A DNA stretch of 64,000 nt from GCA-958296115 sp965222445 (GTDB taxonomy: Bacteria; Chloroflexota; Dehalococcoidia; Lucifugimonadales; CAJWER01): positions 930,001 through 994,000 of the forward strand of contig CBDCTY010000001.1 of assembly GCA_965222445.1 (NCBI GenBank), in the 5' to 3' direction. Numbering within the stretch: position 1 is the stretch's first letter; each line of letters begins with the position of its first letter. Made by a program: the position numbers and the translations under genes. The notes beneath the pieces are model-generated. The model was not told where the DNA came from, searched no databases, and worked only from the letters and a program-made list of their open reading frames with translations. Positions 49,441 to 58,113 of the stretch are shown one piece after another.

Positions 49441-51921
49441 CTACTTCGCCACCACGTTGACCAGCTTCCCCGGGACGTAGATCACCCGCACGACCCGCTT
49501 GTCCTCCGTATGGGGAGCCACGCGCCGGCTCGACAGGGCGGCTTCTGTCGCCTCTTCCTCGGTGATGGAGACGGGGACCTCCAGCCGGTCTCGAAGCCTG
49601 CCGTTGACCTGAACGACGAGCGTGATCACCTCGTCCGTCGCCAGCTCAGGGTCCCACGACGGCAGGGTCCGGCTGTGGATGCTGAACTCGTGCCCGGTCC
49701 GCTCCCACAGCTCCTCAGTGACGTGGGGAGCCATCGGCGCCAGCAGCAGCAAGAGGCTGTCGACGGCCTCTCGCCACCCGTCGGAGGTGACTCCCCTGTC
49801 TGCCCAGGCGGCATTCATCGTGTTCGAGAGCTGCATCAGCGACGCGATAGCCGTGTTGAACTTGAACCGGTCGAGGTCGTCGACGACTCGCTTGATGGTC
49901 TTGTGGACGCTTCGCGTCAGGTCGGCCGCCGCGGCCTCGTCGACGGGGCCAGCGTCGAGCTCGCTCGGGTCTCGCTGCGCCATCTCCCACAAGCGGTTCA
50001 GCCACCTGGAGACGCCGTTGATGCCCGACTCGCTCCAGCTTCCGCCCTGGTCCCAGGGGCCTATGAACATCAGGTAGCAGCGGACGGCGTCCGCGCCGAA
50101 CTCGCCGACGTACTCGTCCGGCGCGACGACATTGCCGCGCGATTTGCTCATCTTCTCGCCCTCGGACAGGATGTGCCCCTGGTTGAACAGGCGGACGAAG
50201 GGCTCGTCGAAGTCCAGCAGACCGAGGTCGCGCATCGCCTTCGTGAAGAAGCGGGCGTACAGCAGATGCATGACCGCGTGCTCGACGCCTCCGGTGTACT
50301 GGTCGACCGGGGCCCACGTCTCGACAGCCTTGCGGTCGAAGATCGCGTCGTCCGACCTGGGACTGGCGAACCGGAACTGGTACCACGACGAGTCGACGAA
50401 CGTGTCCATCGTGTCGGTCTCGCGCTTGGCCGGACTGCCGCAGCGCGGGCAGGGCGTGTTCACGAACCCCTCGTGCAGCGCCAGCGGAGACTCGCCGGTC
50501 GGGCGGAACTCGGAGTCCTCCGGGAGCAGCACCGGCAGCTCGTCCTCGGGAACGGGCACGGTGCCGCATTCGCCGCAGTAGACGATCGGTATCGGCGTAC
50601 CCCAGTATCGCTGGCGCGAGATGAGCCAGTCGCGCATCCGGTATTGGACGGCCCTGCTGCCCCAACCCTGCGACTCGATGAAGTCGGCGATGCTCTGCTT
50701 GCCCTCGGCGCTGGGCAGGCCGTCGAACCGGCCGGAGCTCGCCTGCGTTCCATCGTTCACGTAGGCCTCGGTCAACTCGCTGCCGTCCCAGTCCGGTGGC
50801 GCGACGACGACCCTGATCGGCAGATCGTACTTCTTGGCGAACTCGAAGTCGCGCTGGTCGTGTGCCGGGACGCCCATCACGATGCCGGTGCCGTAGGTGA
50901 GGAGGACGTAGTCGCCGATCAGTATGGGCACGCGGTCCCCGTTCAGCCTGTTGACCGCGTAGGCCCCGGTGAACACGCCGGTCTTGACCTTCTCGGTCGA
51001 CAGCCGCTCGATCTCGGTCTGGCGGCGGGCCTGGTCGACGTAGGCCTCGACCTCGCCCCTCTGCTCGGGCATAGTCAGCTCGTCTACCAGCGGGTGCTCC
51101 GGAGCCAGCACGACGAACGTCACGCCGAAAATCGTGTCGATACGCGTCGTGAACGTAGTCAGCGACGTCTGCTCCAGGCCGTACTCGGATATGTCGAACT
51201 CGATGTCGACGCCCTCGCTGCGGCCGATCCAGTTGGTCTGCATGACGTTGATCTTGTCGGGCCAGTCGATCTTCGAGTGGTCGAGCAGCTCGTCCGCGTA
51301 CTCGGTGACGCGGAACAGCCACTGGTTCAGCTCGCGCCGGACGACCTCCGAGTCGCACCGCTCGCAGCGGCCGTCCACGACCTGCTCGTTGGCCAGGACG
51401 GTGTTGTCGGTCGGGCACCAGTTCGCAGGCGCGAAGTCACGGTAAGCCAGCCCTGCCTTCAGGAACTGCAGGAATATCCACTGGTTCCACCGGTAGTACT
51501 CGGGCGCGCAGGTCACGAGCTCGCGGTCCCAATCGTAGACCGGCCCCATCGAGCGGAACTGCTCCCGCATCTTTTCGATGTTGTCCATGGTCCACCTGGC
51601 GGGATGGATGCCGCGCTCGATTGCCGCGTTCTCGGCGTTCAGCCCAAACGCGTCGAAGCCCATCGGATGCAGGACGTTGTACCCGCGCATCCGCATGAAA
51701 CGGGCGTGGGCGTCTGCGCCGGACATCGCGTACCAGTGGCCTATGTGAAGGTCGCCGGACGGGTACGGGTACATCGTGAGCTCGTACCGCTTGGGGCGCG
51801 GGTCGTCGTCGCTCACCCTGTAGGTCCCGCTATCCTCCCAGCGTCCCTGCCACTTGGGCTCGATGTCAGCGGGGTCGTACTTCAGGTCCGACCTGTTCAT
51901 CGTCCTGGCTGTCGTCGTCAT
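49441..51921 (-). CDS. leuS: Leucyl-tRNA synthetase
   Basis: An 826-residue class Ia synthetase. HIGH motif: YPYPSGDLHIGHWYAMSG near residue 53. The CP1 editing domain lies between about 225 and 415, with LTTFTTRIDTIFGVTFV and VMGVPAHDQRDFEFAKKY (the Thr-rich and Asp residues of the editing site). WYQFRFASPRSD follows, then KMSKS in HILSEGEKMSKSRGNVVAP near 585, the anticodon-binding helices, and a C-terminal ITLVVQVNGRLRDRLEVP. It charges tRNA-Leu. GGAGGGG lies six bases before ATG 51921. Expression is controlled by a T-box leader. Confidence 0.97.
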   Translation of the reverse strand: MTTTARTMNRSDLKYDPADIEPKWQGRWEDSGTYRVSDDDPRPKRYELTMYPYPSGDLHIGHWYAMSGADAHARFMRMRGYNVLHPMGFDAFGLNAENAAIERGIHPARWTMDNIEKMREQFRSMGPVYDWDRELVTCAPEYYRWNQWIFLQFLKAGLAYRDFAPANWCPTDNTVLANEQVVDGRCERCDSEVVRRELNQWLFRVTEYADELLDHSKIDWPDKINVMQTNWIGRSEGVDIEFDISEYGLEQTSLTTFTTRIDTIFGVTFVVLAPEHPLVDELTMPEQRGEVEAYVDQARRQTEIERLSTEKVKTGVFTGAYAVNRLNGDRVPILIGDYVLLTYGTGIVMGVPAHDQRDFEFAKKYDLPIRVVVAPPDWDGSELTEAYVNDGTQASSGRFDGLPSAEGKQSIADFIESQGWGSRAVQYRMRDWLISRQRYWGTPIPIVYCGECGTVPVPEDELPVLLPEDSEFRPTGESPLALHEGFVNTPCPRCGSPAKRETDTMDTFVDSSWYQFRFASPRSDDAIFDRKAVETWAPVDQYTGGVEHAVMHLLYARFFTKAMRDLGLLDFDEPFVRLFNQGHILSEGEKMSKSRGNVVAPDEYVGEFGADAVRCYLMFIGPWDQGGSWSESGINGVSRWLNRLWEMAQRDPSELDAGPVDEAAAADLTRSVHKTIKRVVDDLDRFKFNTAIASLMQLSNTMNAAWADRGVTSDGWREAVDSLLLLLAPMAPHVTEELWERTGHEFSIHSRTLPSWDPELATDEVITLVVQVNGRLRDRLEVPVSITEEEATEAALSSRRVAPHTEDKRVVRVIYVPGKLVNVVAK

Positions 51922-51960
51922 CTCTGGCCCCTCCTGCTGCTATACGCAGTCAGCCGGCAA

Positions 51961-52250
51961 TAAAAAACCCGCCCCTGAATCAGGGACGGGATTCACCGAG
52001 CACCCCGCGGTACCACCCTGGTTGCCCCGGCGCACCGGGGCCGCCTCGGAAGCGGTAACGGCGCTTTGCCGTCCGGCCCTACTCAGGTTCAGGCGGGATG
52101 CTCAGGCCCGGCGCAACCGCCGGGCCCCGATGGCAGTTCTGCCACCGGGGGGCGAGTTTACGGGCCTGTGTGCGCCGGGCTTCCACCTACCCCCGTTCTC
52201 TATCGCACCGCGCCCGCTACTACTCCCCTTCGACGCATTTGTATATCCAT
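51961..52250 (-). promoter_or_regulatory. T-box leader (tRNA-Leu riboswitch) of leuS
   Basis: On the minus strand the conserved T-box AGGGTGGTACCGCG lies at 52019-52006. Upstream is a structured stem I region with GTAGGTGGAAGCCC. CTC at 52156-52154 (in GTAAACTCGCC) is a candidate leucine specifier. Uncharged tRNA-Leu would stabilise the antiterminator and allow leuS transcription. Confidence 0.88.
51962..51990 (-). terminator. Intrinsic terminator of the leuS T-box
   Basis: Stem CCCGTCCCTG/CAGGGGCGGG (one G-T pair) with loop ATT at 51990-51968, followed by six T residues. It ends 41 bases before ATG 51921. Confidence 0.9.
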
Positions 52251-52394
52251 TCCACCGTAGCACGACCACCAAATACCGGTCAACTGCCGAGAGACTCGGG
52301 ATGATGCATTCGCCGCACCGATCTCGGCCGCATTCGAGTACGGTAAGGCGTGTGACGATCAGATAGCGGGTGCCATCGCAGGCCGGAAACACAA

Positions 52395-52429
52395 CTGTAA
52401 CAACTACTAAAAACATCTGTAACAACTAC
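52395..52429 (+). promoter_or_regulatory. Direct 13-bp repeats upstream of amt
   Basis: CTGTAACAACTAC occurs at 52395-52407 and again at 52417-52429, start-to-start 22 bases (two helical turns), 90 bases before the amt start. This suggests cooperative binding of a nitrogen-responsive regulator. Confidence 0.5.
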
Positions 52430-52518
52430 CGGATAGCATCCTTGGTAGTTTGGCCGCGCTCGGAGTGAGCCGCGCATTCACCCACGAGTCCGCAGGGCAA
52501 AAGCAGGAGGATGGAAAC

Positions 52519-53733
52519 ATGGATTCCGGTAATACCGCCTGGATGCTGACGGCCTCTGCCCTGGTGTTGCTGATGACGCCGGGGCTCGCATTCTTCTACG
52601 GAGGACTGGTCCGGGCCAGGAACGTCATCAGCACGCTCATGTACAGCTTCATTTCCATGGCCGTAGTGAGCATCGTCTGGGTGCTCTGGGGCTACAGCCT
52701 GGCGTTCGGCGAGGGGAGCGCGGTCATAGGGGACCTGAGCCTCTTCGGCCTGTCGGGCATTGAGATCGACCAGGTCGAGGACAGCGGCATCCCCACGCTG
52801 CTGTTCGTCATCTTCCAGATGATGTTCGCCATCATCACTCCGGCGCTCATCACGGGAGCGTTCGTCGAGCGCTTCAAGTTCACGACGTACCTCATATTCC
52901 TGGTGGTGTGGGTCACCGTCGTGTACGCGCCCGTAGCCCACTGGGTGTGGGCCCCAGAGGGCTGGCTCTTCAAGGACGGCGCGCTCGACTTCGCCGGCGG
53001 CACGGTCGTCCACGTAAACGCCGGTATGGCGGCGGTGGCGGCGGCGCTGCTGGTAGGAAAGAGGCGGGACCCCGGGGCCGAGCCACATAACGTGCCCTAC
53101 GTGGTACTCGGGGCCGCGCTGCTCTGGTTCGGGTGGTTCGGCTTCAACGCCGGCTCGGGGCTGGCGGCCAACGGGCAGGGCGTAAACGCCTTCCTGGTGA
53201 CCAACACGGCCGCCGCCGCCGCCGCATTGACGTGGGGCATAATATCCCAGGTCCAGACGGGCCGCATGAGCGCCGTTGGGGTGGCGTCGGGGGCAGTCGC
53301 GGGCCTGGTCGCGATCACCCCTGCTTCCGGGTTCGTAGGCGTGTACGGCGCGCTTGCCATAGGAGCTGGCGCTGGAGTGCTCTGCTACATAGCCGTCTAC
53401 CTGCGGACCAGGACGCAGATCGACGATGCGCTGGAGGTCTTCGCCGTCCACGGCGTTGGCGGCATCTGGGGCGCAATCGCCACCGGCATCTTTGCCGTGG
53501 CGGCCATCGGCGGCACGGCCGGAGCCATCGACGGCAACGTCGGCCAGATCGGTACCCAGGTGCTGGCAGTCGTCGCCACGATGGTCTACTCGTTCGTCGC
53601 GACGCTCGTCATCCTGAAGGTGCTGGACCTCATCCCAGGTCTGGGCCTGAGGGTACCCACCGAAGCAGAGGACATCGGCCTCGACCTCTCCGTTCACGGC
53701 GAGAGGGCATTTGTCAGCGACGGCGCAGACTAG
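52519..53733 (+). CDS. amt: Ammonium transporter Amt
   Basis: From ATG 52519 (AGGAGG 8 bases upstream) a 404-residue, 11-helix transporter. Typical segments are LLMTPGLAFFYGGLVRARNV, the twin-His and pore regions FAGGTVVHVNAGMAAVAAAL and VFAVHGVGGIWGAIATGIFA, and ALLWFGWFGFNAGSGLAANG. It moves NH4+/NH3 across the inner membrane. Followed after 99 bases by a PII gene (glnK), the conserved pair in which GlnK blocks Amt when nitrogen is sufficient. The upstream in-frame codons from 52450 lack membrane character. Confidence 0.95.
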   Translation: MDSGNTAWMLTASALVLLMTPGLAFFYGGLVRARNVISTLMYSFISMAVVSIVWVLWGYSLAFGEGSAVIGDLSLFGLSGIEIDQVEDSGIPTLLFVIFQMMFAIITPALITGAFVERFKFTTYLIFLVVWVTVVYAPVAHWVWAPEGWLFKDGALDFAGGTVVHVNAGMAAVAAALLVGKRRDPGAEPHNVPYVVLGAALLWFGWFGFNAGSGLAANGQGVNAFLVTNTAAAAAALTWGIISQVQTGRMSAVGVASGAVAGLVAITPASGFVGVYGALAIGAGAGVLCYIAVYLRTRTQIDDALEVFAVHGVGGIWGAIATGIFAVAAIGGTAGAIDGNVGQIGTQVLAVVATMVYSFVATLVILKVLDLIPGLGLRVPTEAEDIGLDLSVHGERAFVSDGAD

Positions 53734-53749
53734 GTACCGTACTATCCGT

Positions 53750-53793
53750 CATCCCGCGAAAGCCCGCCCCGTATCCGAGTACACGGCGGGATC
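53750..53793. repeat. Compound palindrome between amt and glnK
   Basis: CATCCCGCG...CGGGATC arms around GCCCCGTATCCGAGTACACGGC. The same design as other dispersed copies, here between two co-regulated genes. Confidence 0.5.
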
Positions 53794-53832
53794 CAGACCG
53801 GAGGCAGTGCTGAGAACTGAGGTGAGCTTGCC

Positions 53833-54183
53833 ATGATCAAGATAGAAGCAATCGTCCGCCCCGAACGGATCAACTCGGTAACCGCGGCGCTGGAGCAGGC
53901 CGGATGCGGTGGCTTCCACTACCAGAACGTCACCGGCCAGGGGACGCAGAGGGGAGTGGAGGTCTTCACCGGCAGGGGGGCGCAGATGGTACGGGCCGCT
54001 GGGTCCAAGACCCTCGTGGTGACGGTCATCCCCGATGATCTGAGAGAGGCGGTAGTCAACGCCATCATAGAGGCGGCGAGAAGTCCCGACGGCGGACGGA
54101 TCGGCGACGGCAAGATAATAGTAACCCGCGTGGAAGACGTGATCCGCGTCCGCACGGGAGAACACGGCGAGGCCGCCATCTAG
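53833..54183 (+). CDS. glnK: PII nitrogen-regulatory protein (GlnK-like) with altered T-loop
   Basis: A 116-residue PII protein: MIKIEAIVRPERINSVTAAL at the N-terminus, KTLVVTVIPDDLREAVVNAI and GKIIVTRVEDVIRVRTGEHGE as the ATP/2-oxoglutarate-site strands. The T-loop (GVEVFTGRGAQMVRAAGSK) lacks the Tyr51 that is uridylylated in proteobacteria. The usual RGAEY is replaced by GRGAQ. Control must be by ligand binding alone. Pairing with amt indicates gating of the transporter. Confidence 0.9.
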   Translation: MIKIEAIVRPERINSVTAALEQAGCGGFHYQNVTGQGTQRGVEVFTGRGAQMVRAAGSKTLVVTVIPDDLREAVVNAIIEAARSPDGGRIGDGKIIVTRVEDVIRVRTGEHGEAAI

Positions 54184-54614
54184 CAGGCCATCTCACCCCA
54201 TTGCCGTCACTGCTGACTCGATGATCACACCGAGCTGCTGGTCCGATTCTACGGCGGCTAGAGCCTGCGTAGCAGGGCCTTTCCATTGTCCCGAAAACCG
54301 CATACCGTCATTACTATGAAATGAACCGCACGCCCCCACACCGTCGTTCCCGCGCAGAGCCTGCCCCCGAGAAGTCGGGGGCGGGAATCCAGGTGGGTGG
54401 TAGGTCTTGGGTCCGTTGTCCCTCTCGTACCGGACGACCCATCTCCGGTCGTCCAGGGAGCGGGAGCGCACGTCGAACTCCCCCTTCTCCTCGTCGGCAA
54501 TGCGCTCCAGGTCGGCGGCGATAGAGTCGTCCAGGACCTTCCAGGAGGCGCGGTCGTGCGAATCAGCTCAGGCTCTTGTGACATATGGTGCTCCTCAAAC
54601 TACTTCTGTCGATT
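54184..54614. other. Mosaic of repeat and gene fragments
   Basis: Contains a left end of the CAGGGCCTTTCCA element at about 54272-54305, a compound dRS3-like palindrome at 54346-54388 and an S9-peptidase fragment on the minus strand (54405-54562). Confidence 0.55.
54405..54562 (-). pseudogene. S9-family peptidase fragment
   Basis: About 52 codons read DRASWKVLDDSIAADLERIA, then EFDVRSRSLDDRRWVVRYER and DNGPKTYH. This matches the beta-propeller part of prolyl-oligopeptidase-like (S9) enzymes around the DDRxWVVxYERDNGP segment. No start or catalytic domain is nearby. On its 3' side the frame runs into a palindromic repeat. Confidence 0.6.
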
Positions 54615-54804
54615 CTAGGGATACTCTGAATAATACCAATTTATTTTGAGCGCGCCGTAAAGCCGTCATTCCCGCGAAGGCGGGAACCCACTCCCTAGCC
54701 GCACATATACGGCGGCATCACGGTGACTTGGTATAACCCATCAGCACGGCTTAATTTCCTATGTGTGGAGCTGCAGTCCACGGACTTATTCAGACCATCC
54801 CTAG
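54615..54804. mobile_element. CTAGGG MITE split by a nested TNA-MITE
   Basis: Left part CTAGGGATACTCTGAATAA (54615-54633) and right part CCCATCAGC...ATCCCTAG (to 54804) match the intact 87-bp copy at 8332-8418 when the 100-bp MITE plus one TAA is removed (190-103=87). Confidence 0.85.
54634..54733. mobile_element. 100-bp TNA-MITE, nested copy
   Basis: TACCAATTTATTTTGAGC to GGTGACTTGGTA with TAA on both sides (54631-54633 and 54734-54736), inserted in the CTAGGG MITE. Confidence 0.92.
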
Positions 54805-54894
54805 CGCAGTGCAGTGATGAGGGACGCGCTTGTGGGCAGGTGACGAGCGGCCATATGATACGCCGCACCTCGCGAGGAGATGGACAGGCCAACG

Positions 54895-56058
54895 ATGTCA
54901 CGCAAGAAAATCGCCGCTATCGTCACGACGTTCTTTCCCGGCTCCCACGCCGACCTGCTCGTCTCGCGATTCGTGAAGGGATTCCCGACCCGGTCCGGCG
55001 TGCTAGAGCCGAAGGTCGACGTCGTCTCCATGTACATGGACCAGGCGCACCCGCTGGACATCGGGGTCGAGCTTGCCCGCGCGCACGGCATCGAGCTGTT
55101 TCCCAGCATCCGGTCCGCACTGACGCTGCGGCCGCCGCTGCGGGGTCACTGGCCGACCGCGCCGGGATGGGAGATCGGCCAGATGGCGGTCGACGGCGTG
55201 CTGATCATCGCCGAGCACGGCGACTACGCTCCCAACGAGCGCGGCAGGCAGATGTACCCCCGCCGGTACTTCTTCGAGCAGGTGTGCGGGATGATCGGGG
55301 TGTCCGGCCGGGCAGTGCCGGTCTTCAGCGACAAGCACTTGGCGTACTCGTGGGCCGACGCGCGATGGATGTACGACCGCGCCGCCGAGCTGGGCATCCC
55401 GTTCATGGCCGGTTCGTCGCTGCCGGTAACTGGACGGACGCCGGAGCTGGAGCACGAGATCGGCGCGCCCATCGACGAGGCCCTGTCGCTGGGCCACTTC
55501 CACGCCTACCCGAACGGCCTCGACTCCTACGGCTTTCACGGCCTGGAGGCGCTCCAGTGCATGGTCGAGCGGCGGCGGGGCGGCGAGACGGGAATCGCCG
55601 CGGTCCGGTGCGTCGAGGGCCGAGCCGTCTGGGAGGCGGCCGAGCGGGGCCTATGGCCGAGGGACCTTGCCGCTGCGGCTGAGTCGCGAATCGCTGATGT
55701 CGAGCCCGGCCGTATGGAGGACAACTGCGTCCGGCCGGCCCTGTTCGAGCTGGAGTACGCCGACGGCCTCCGCGCCTTTACGCTGATGCTCGACCGGCAC
55801 GCGCGGGGCTTCGCGTACGCCGCCCGAGTGAACGGCGAGACGGTCAGCACCGGGTTCCACACGACAGGCTCGCACGGTCGAGAGCCCTTCACCGCGCAGG
55901 GCCTGGCTATCCAGGAAATGTTCCTGACCGGGCGGCCCCAGTACCCGGTCGAGCGCACCCTCCTGACCACAGGAGCGCACACCGCCCTGATGGACTCGCG
56001 CCACCTCGGCGGGGTTCGTATAGAGACGCCGTGGCTGGACGTATCGTACGCGGTGTGA
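54895..56058 (+). CDS. Uncharacterised protein with Gfo/Idh-like features
   Basis: A 387-residue protein (ATG 54880 would add five residues). The N-terminus SRKKIAAIVTTFFPGSHADL is a strand-loop-helix without a GxGxxG motif. VDGVLIIAEHGDYAPNERGR, DARWMYDRAAELGIPFMAGS (like the lower-domain region of sugar dehydrogenases) and SLGHFHAYPNGLDSYGFHGL follow. The C-terminal beta region resembles that of Gfo/Idh proteins. Similar proteins appear in sugar-degradation clusters of environmental bacteria, but the activity is unknown. Enzymatic function without a bound dinucleotide is possible. Confidence 0.65.
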   Translation: MSRKKIAAIVTTFFPGSHADLLVSRFVKGFPTRSGVLEPKVDVVSMYMDQAHPLDIGVELARAHGIELFPSIRSALTLRPPLRGHWPTAPGWEIGQMAVDGVLIIAEHGDYAPNERGRQMYPRRYFFEQVCGMIGVSGRAVPVFSDKHLAYSWADARWMYDRAAELGIPFMAGSSLPVTGRTPELEHEIGAPIDEALSLGHFHAYPNGLDSYGFHGLEALQCMVERRRGGETGIAAVRCVEGRAVWEAAERGLWPRDLAAAAESRIADVEPGRMEDNCVRPALFELEYADGLRAFTLMLDRHARGFAYAARVNGETVSTGFHTTGSHGREPFTAQGLAIQEMFLTGRPQYPVERTLLTTGAHTALMDSRHLGGVRIETPWLDVSYAV

Positions 56059-56088
56059 TCGCGTCCGGAGCCGAACCAGCGGCGCTGT

Positions 56089-56803
56089 TCACCCCTGCCT
56101 CAGTTTGGTAACGAGTATCTTGCGTGCTCTACTAAAACTGGGAAGGCAAGACCCCAGTGTGTCAGGATCGAGCTTGCCCAACAGCTCAAACGACTTGGGG
56201 CCTTTGGTGTAGGGCCCCGGGGATCTCCTTGTCGCCTGCCTCAAACGGTTCTGTACGTCATCCCTTGATTTATCCTCCAGGTTGTTTAGTGGAGGAAGGG
56301 CACTGTCTTGAAGATACTGGCCGAAGTGTTCTCCCAGAGCGTTGCGGTCGGCTACTATCCACGTCTCCATGCAAGTGGTCATCAAGAATACCTGATCGTC
56401 ATGGGCGTCCGGTGGTCGCTGCCACCCATCGCGCTGTCTGAGATGGTCCCAAGTCCTGTCTATGTCGGAAACAGGGGCCTCGCTGTCGATCAGCAGTGCG
56501 ACGTATTCTGAGCCAGAGGCGTTCTCAAGGGCAATGCTGAAATCCCTATACGCCGATCCCCTATCACCGGAGGCTACCAACCTCGGCGTGCGGCGACTTA
56601 TTCCAATTTATTTTGAGCGCGCCGTAAAGCCGTCATTCCCGCGAAGGCGGGAACCCACTCCCTGGCCGCACATATACGGCGGCATCACGGTGACTTGGTA
56701 TTATTCCACACTTCTTGAGCAGCTTTCTGAATCCCTCGCGACATCGCACCTTTCCGTCCTTGGAGTCCCCACCTCCCTCCAGGTAGATCCTGGCACTTAC
56801 CAT
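56089..56803 (-). pseudogene. DUF4276/TOPRIM-like partner gene, disrupted by MITE
   Basis: ATG 56803 overlaps the upstream AAA gene's stop by seven bases and begins MVSARIYLEGGGDSKDGKVR, then FRKLLKKCG before a 100-bp MITE. Removing the MITE plus one TAA joins ..KKCGI to SRRTPRLVASGDRGSAYRDF in frame, giving a 203-residue protein (612 bases). Features such as the N-terminal YLEGGGDS, VALLIDSEAPVS and TCMETWIVADRNALGEHF are those of DUF4276/RloB-like TOPRIM proteins often paired with AAA ATPases in defence loci. The present copy is inactive unless the MITE leaves. Confidence 0.8.
56601..56700. mobile_element. 100-bp TNA-MITE, complete copy, in the DUF4276-like gene
   Basis: TTCCAATTTATTTTGAGC to GGTGACTTGGTA with TTA on both sides (56598-56600 and 56701-56703). 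The second base differs from the consensus TACCAA. Confidence 0.9.
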
Positions 56804-58011
56804 CGCACCCCTCCCAACTCTCCACTATTCCATAGCTGTCCAAGGCGATACTTCTCCAGCCAGCGCACCAGCTCGGCGCCGTCCAGCCGTCTCATGACTG
56901 TATGGCCCTCGTGCTTCTCGCAAACCACCACCGAGTCCGGCCGTTCCGACAGGGCATCCACCAGGACATCAGAGTGAGTCGTCACCACCAGCTGGCAACG
57001 ACTCGACGCATCCACCAGGAGGTCTGCAATCTTGGGCATCAGGTCCGGATGCAAACCCAGTTCGGGCTCTTCTATTACGACCAAGAGTGGAGGCTCGGGA
57101 TCCAGCAGGATGGCCAGCAGGCACAGGTATCTTAGGCTGCCGTCGGACAGACGCGACGCCGGCACCGCTAGATCACCCTCCGTGAAAAGTATCTCGACAC
57201 TTCCTCCCTGGAAGTTAAGCTCGAAGTCGGTAAGGCCCTCGTAGACATCGGAGAGCTTATCTATCAAGTTTGCCTTGGTAGTAGGGTCCTGACGCAGCCG
57301 ATTCAGGAACATCCCCAAGTTTGAGAGATCTGCGTCCAGTGGGCTCTTACGGACGTCCGTAAGCTGGGCTCCGCGAAGCACGTTCCCCCGCCCAAACTGC
57401 CACTCGCGGTAAAGACTGATTGAGAGGTACGCTCTGCGAAGATGGACCATTTCATTTAACAGGCTCGAGCCAACCCAGTGCGAGAGTAGGGATTCATGGG
57501 TACCTACTTTGATGTCACGGACAGAGTCAGTGTCATTCCTGTTGTCTCGGCCTGAAAGTCCGGGGTTGTCCTTTATGAACTGACTTATGAGCTGGCTATA
57601 GTCATAAGAACCTGTTGAGCTAGGTCCAGGATTTGGAGATGGGTTATCTACCCGCTCGTCCACCACCGCGAATTCCTGATTCACTTCAGTGAACTCTATC
57701 GTGTGCCGTAGCGGATGTTGTCGACCCGGAAAATCCACAACTGCTTCTATGGCAGCCGTGATCTTTGGGTCCCTTCTCCAAAGCCAGTTCCGGATGCCTC
57801 CGCCCTCCCGGACTGGCTTCGCAATCTCCGTCGGGGCAGCGTGCAGCAGCGACAATACCTCGAACAGGTTCGACTTTCCGGCTCCATTCGGACCTATCAG
57901 GACGTTCAGGTGCTTGAGCTCAAGGCTCAGTCCTTTTGGCCCGAAAGACAGCAAGTTCTTTACTGTGATTTCACGCAGGATTGGCGTGTTCGGGTTTCCT
58001 TGTTCATTCAT
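56797..58011 (-). CDS. AAA-family (RecF/OLD-like) ATPase, putative defence component
   Basis: A 404-residue SMC/RecF-type ATPase: Walker A LNVLIGPNGAGKSNLFEVLS near residue 40, the signature ASRLSDGSLRYLCLLAIL, Walker B LLVVIEEPELGLHPDLMP, and the switch His in LVVTTHSDVLVDAL. No TOPRIM nuclease domain is fused; that role probably fell to the DUF4276-like gene overlapping its 3' end. Together they resemble two-component ATPase-nuclease anti-phage or abortive systems. Lower GC than the neighbours hints at transfer. Confidence 0.8.
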   Translation of the reverse strand: MNEQGNPNTPILREITVKNLLSFGPKGLSLELKHLNVLIGPNGAGKSNLFEVLSLLHAAPTEIAKPVREGGGIRNWLWRRDPKITAAIEAVVDFPGRQHPLRHTIEFTEVNQEFAVVDERVDNPSPNPGPSSTGSYDYSQLISQFIKDNPGLSGRDNRNDTDSVRDIKVGTHESLLSHWVGSSLLNEMVHLRRAYLSISLYREWQFGRGNVLRGAQLTDVRKSPLDADLSNLGMFLNRLRQDPTTKANLIDKLSDVYEGLTDFELNFQGGSVEILFTEGDLAVPASRLSDGSLRYLCLLAILLDPEPPLLVVIEEPELGLHPDLMPKIADLLVDASSRCQLVVTTHSDVLVDALSERPDSVVVCEKHEGHTVMRRLDGAELVRWLEKYRLGQLWNSGELGGVRW

Positions 58012-58113
58012 AAGTCAGTACTGACCGGTTGGCGGTGATTGAGATGCTATCCGTCAAGATGGGGCGTGTCAACGTGTTGATTCCGAATCAAGAAGAGGCA
58101 TCAGGCCACACCG

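Noticed and set aside
49510..51963. An 817-codon plus-strand open frame
   Set aside because: Exact antisense of leuS, which has complete HIGH, KMSKS and editing motifs.
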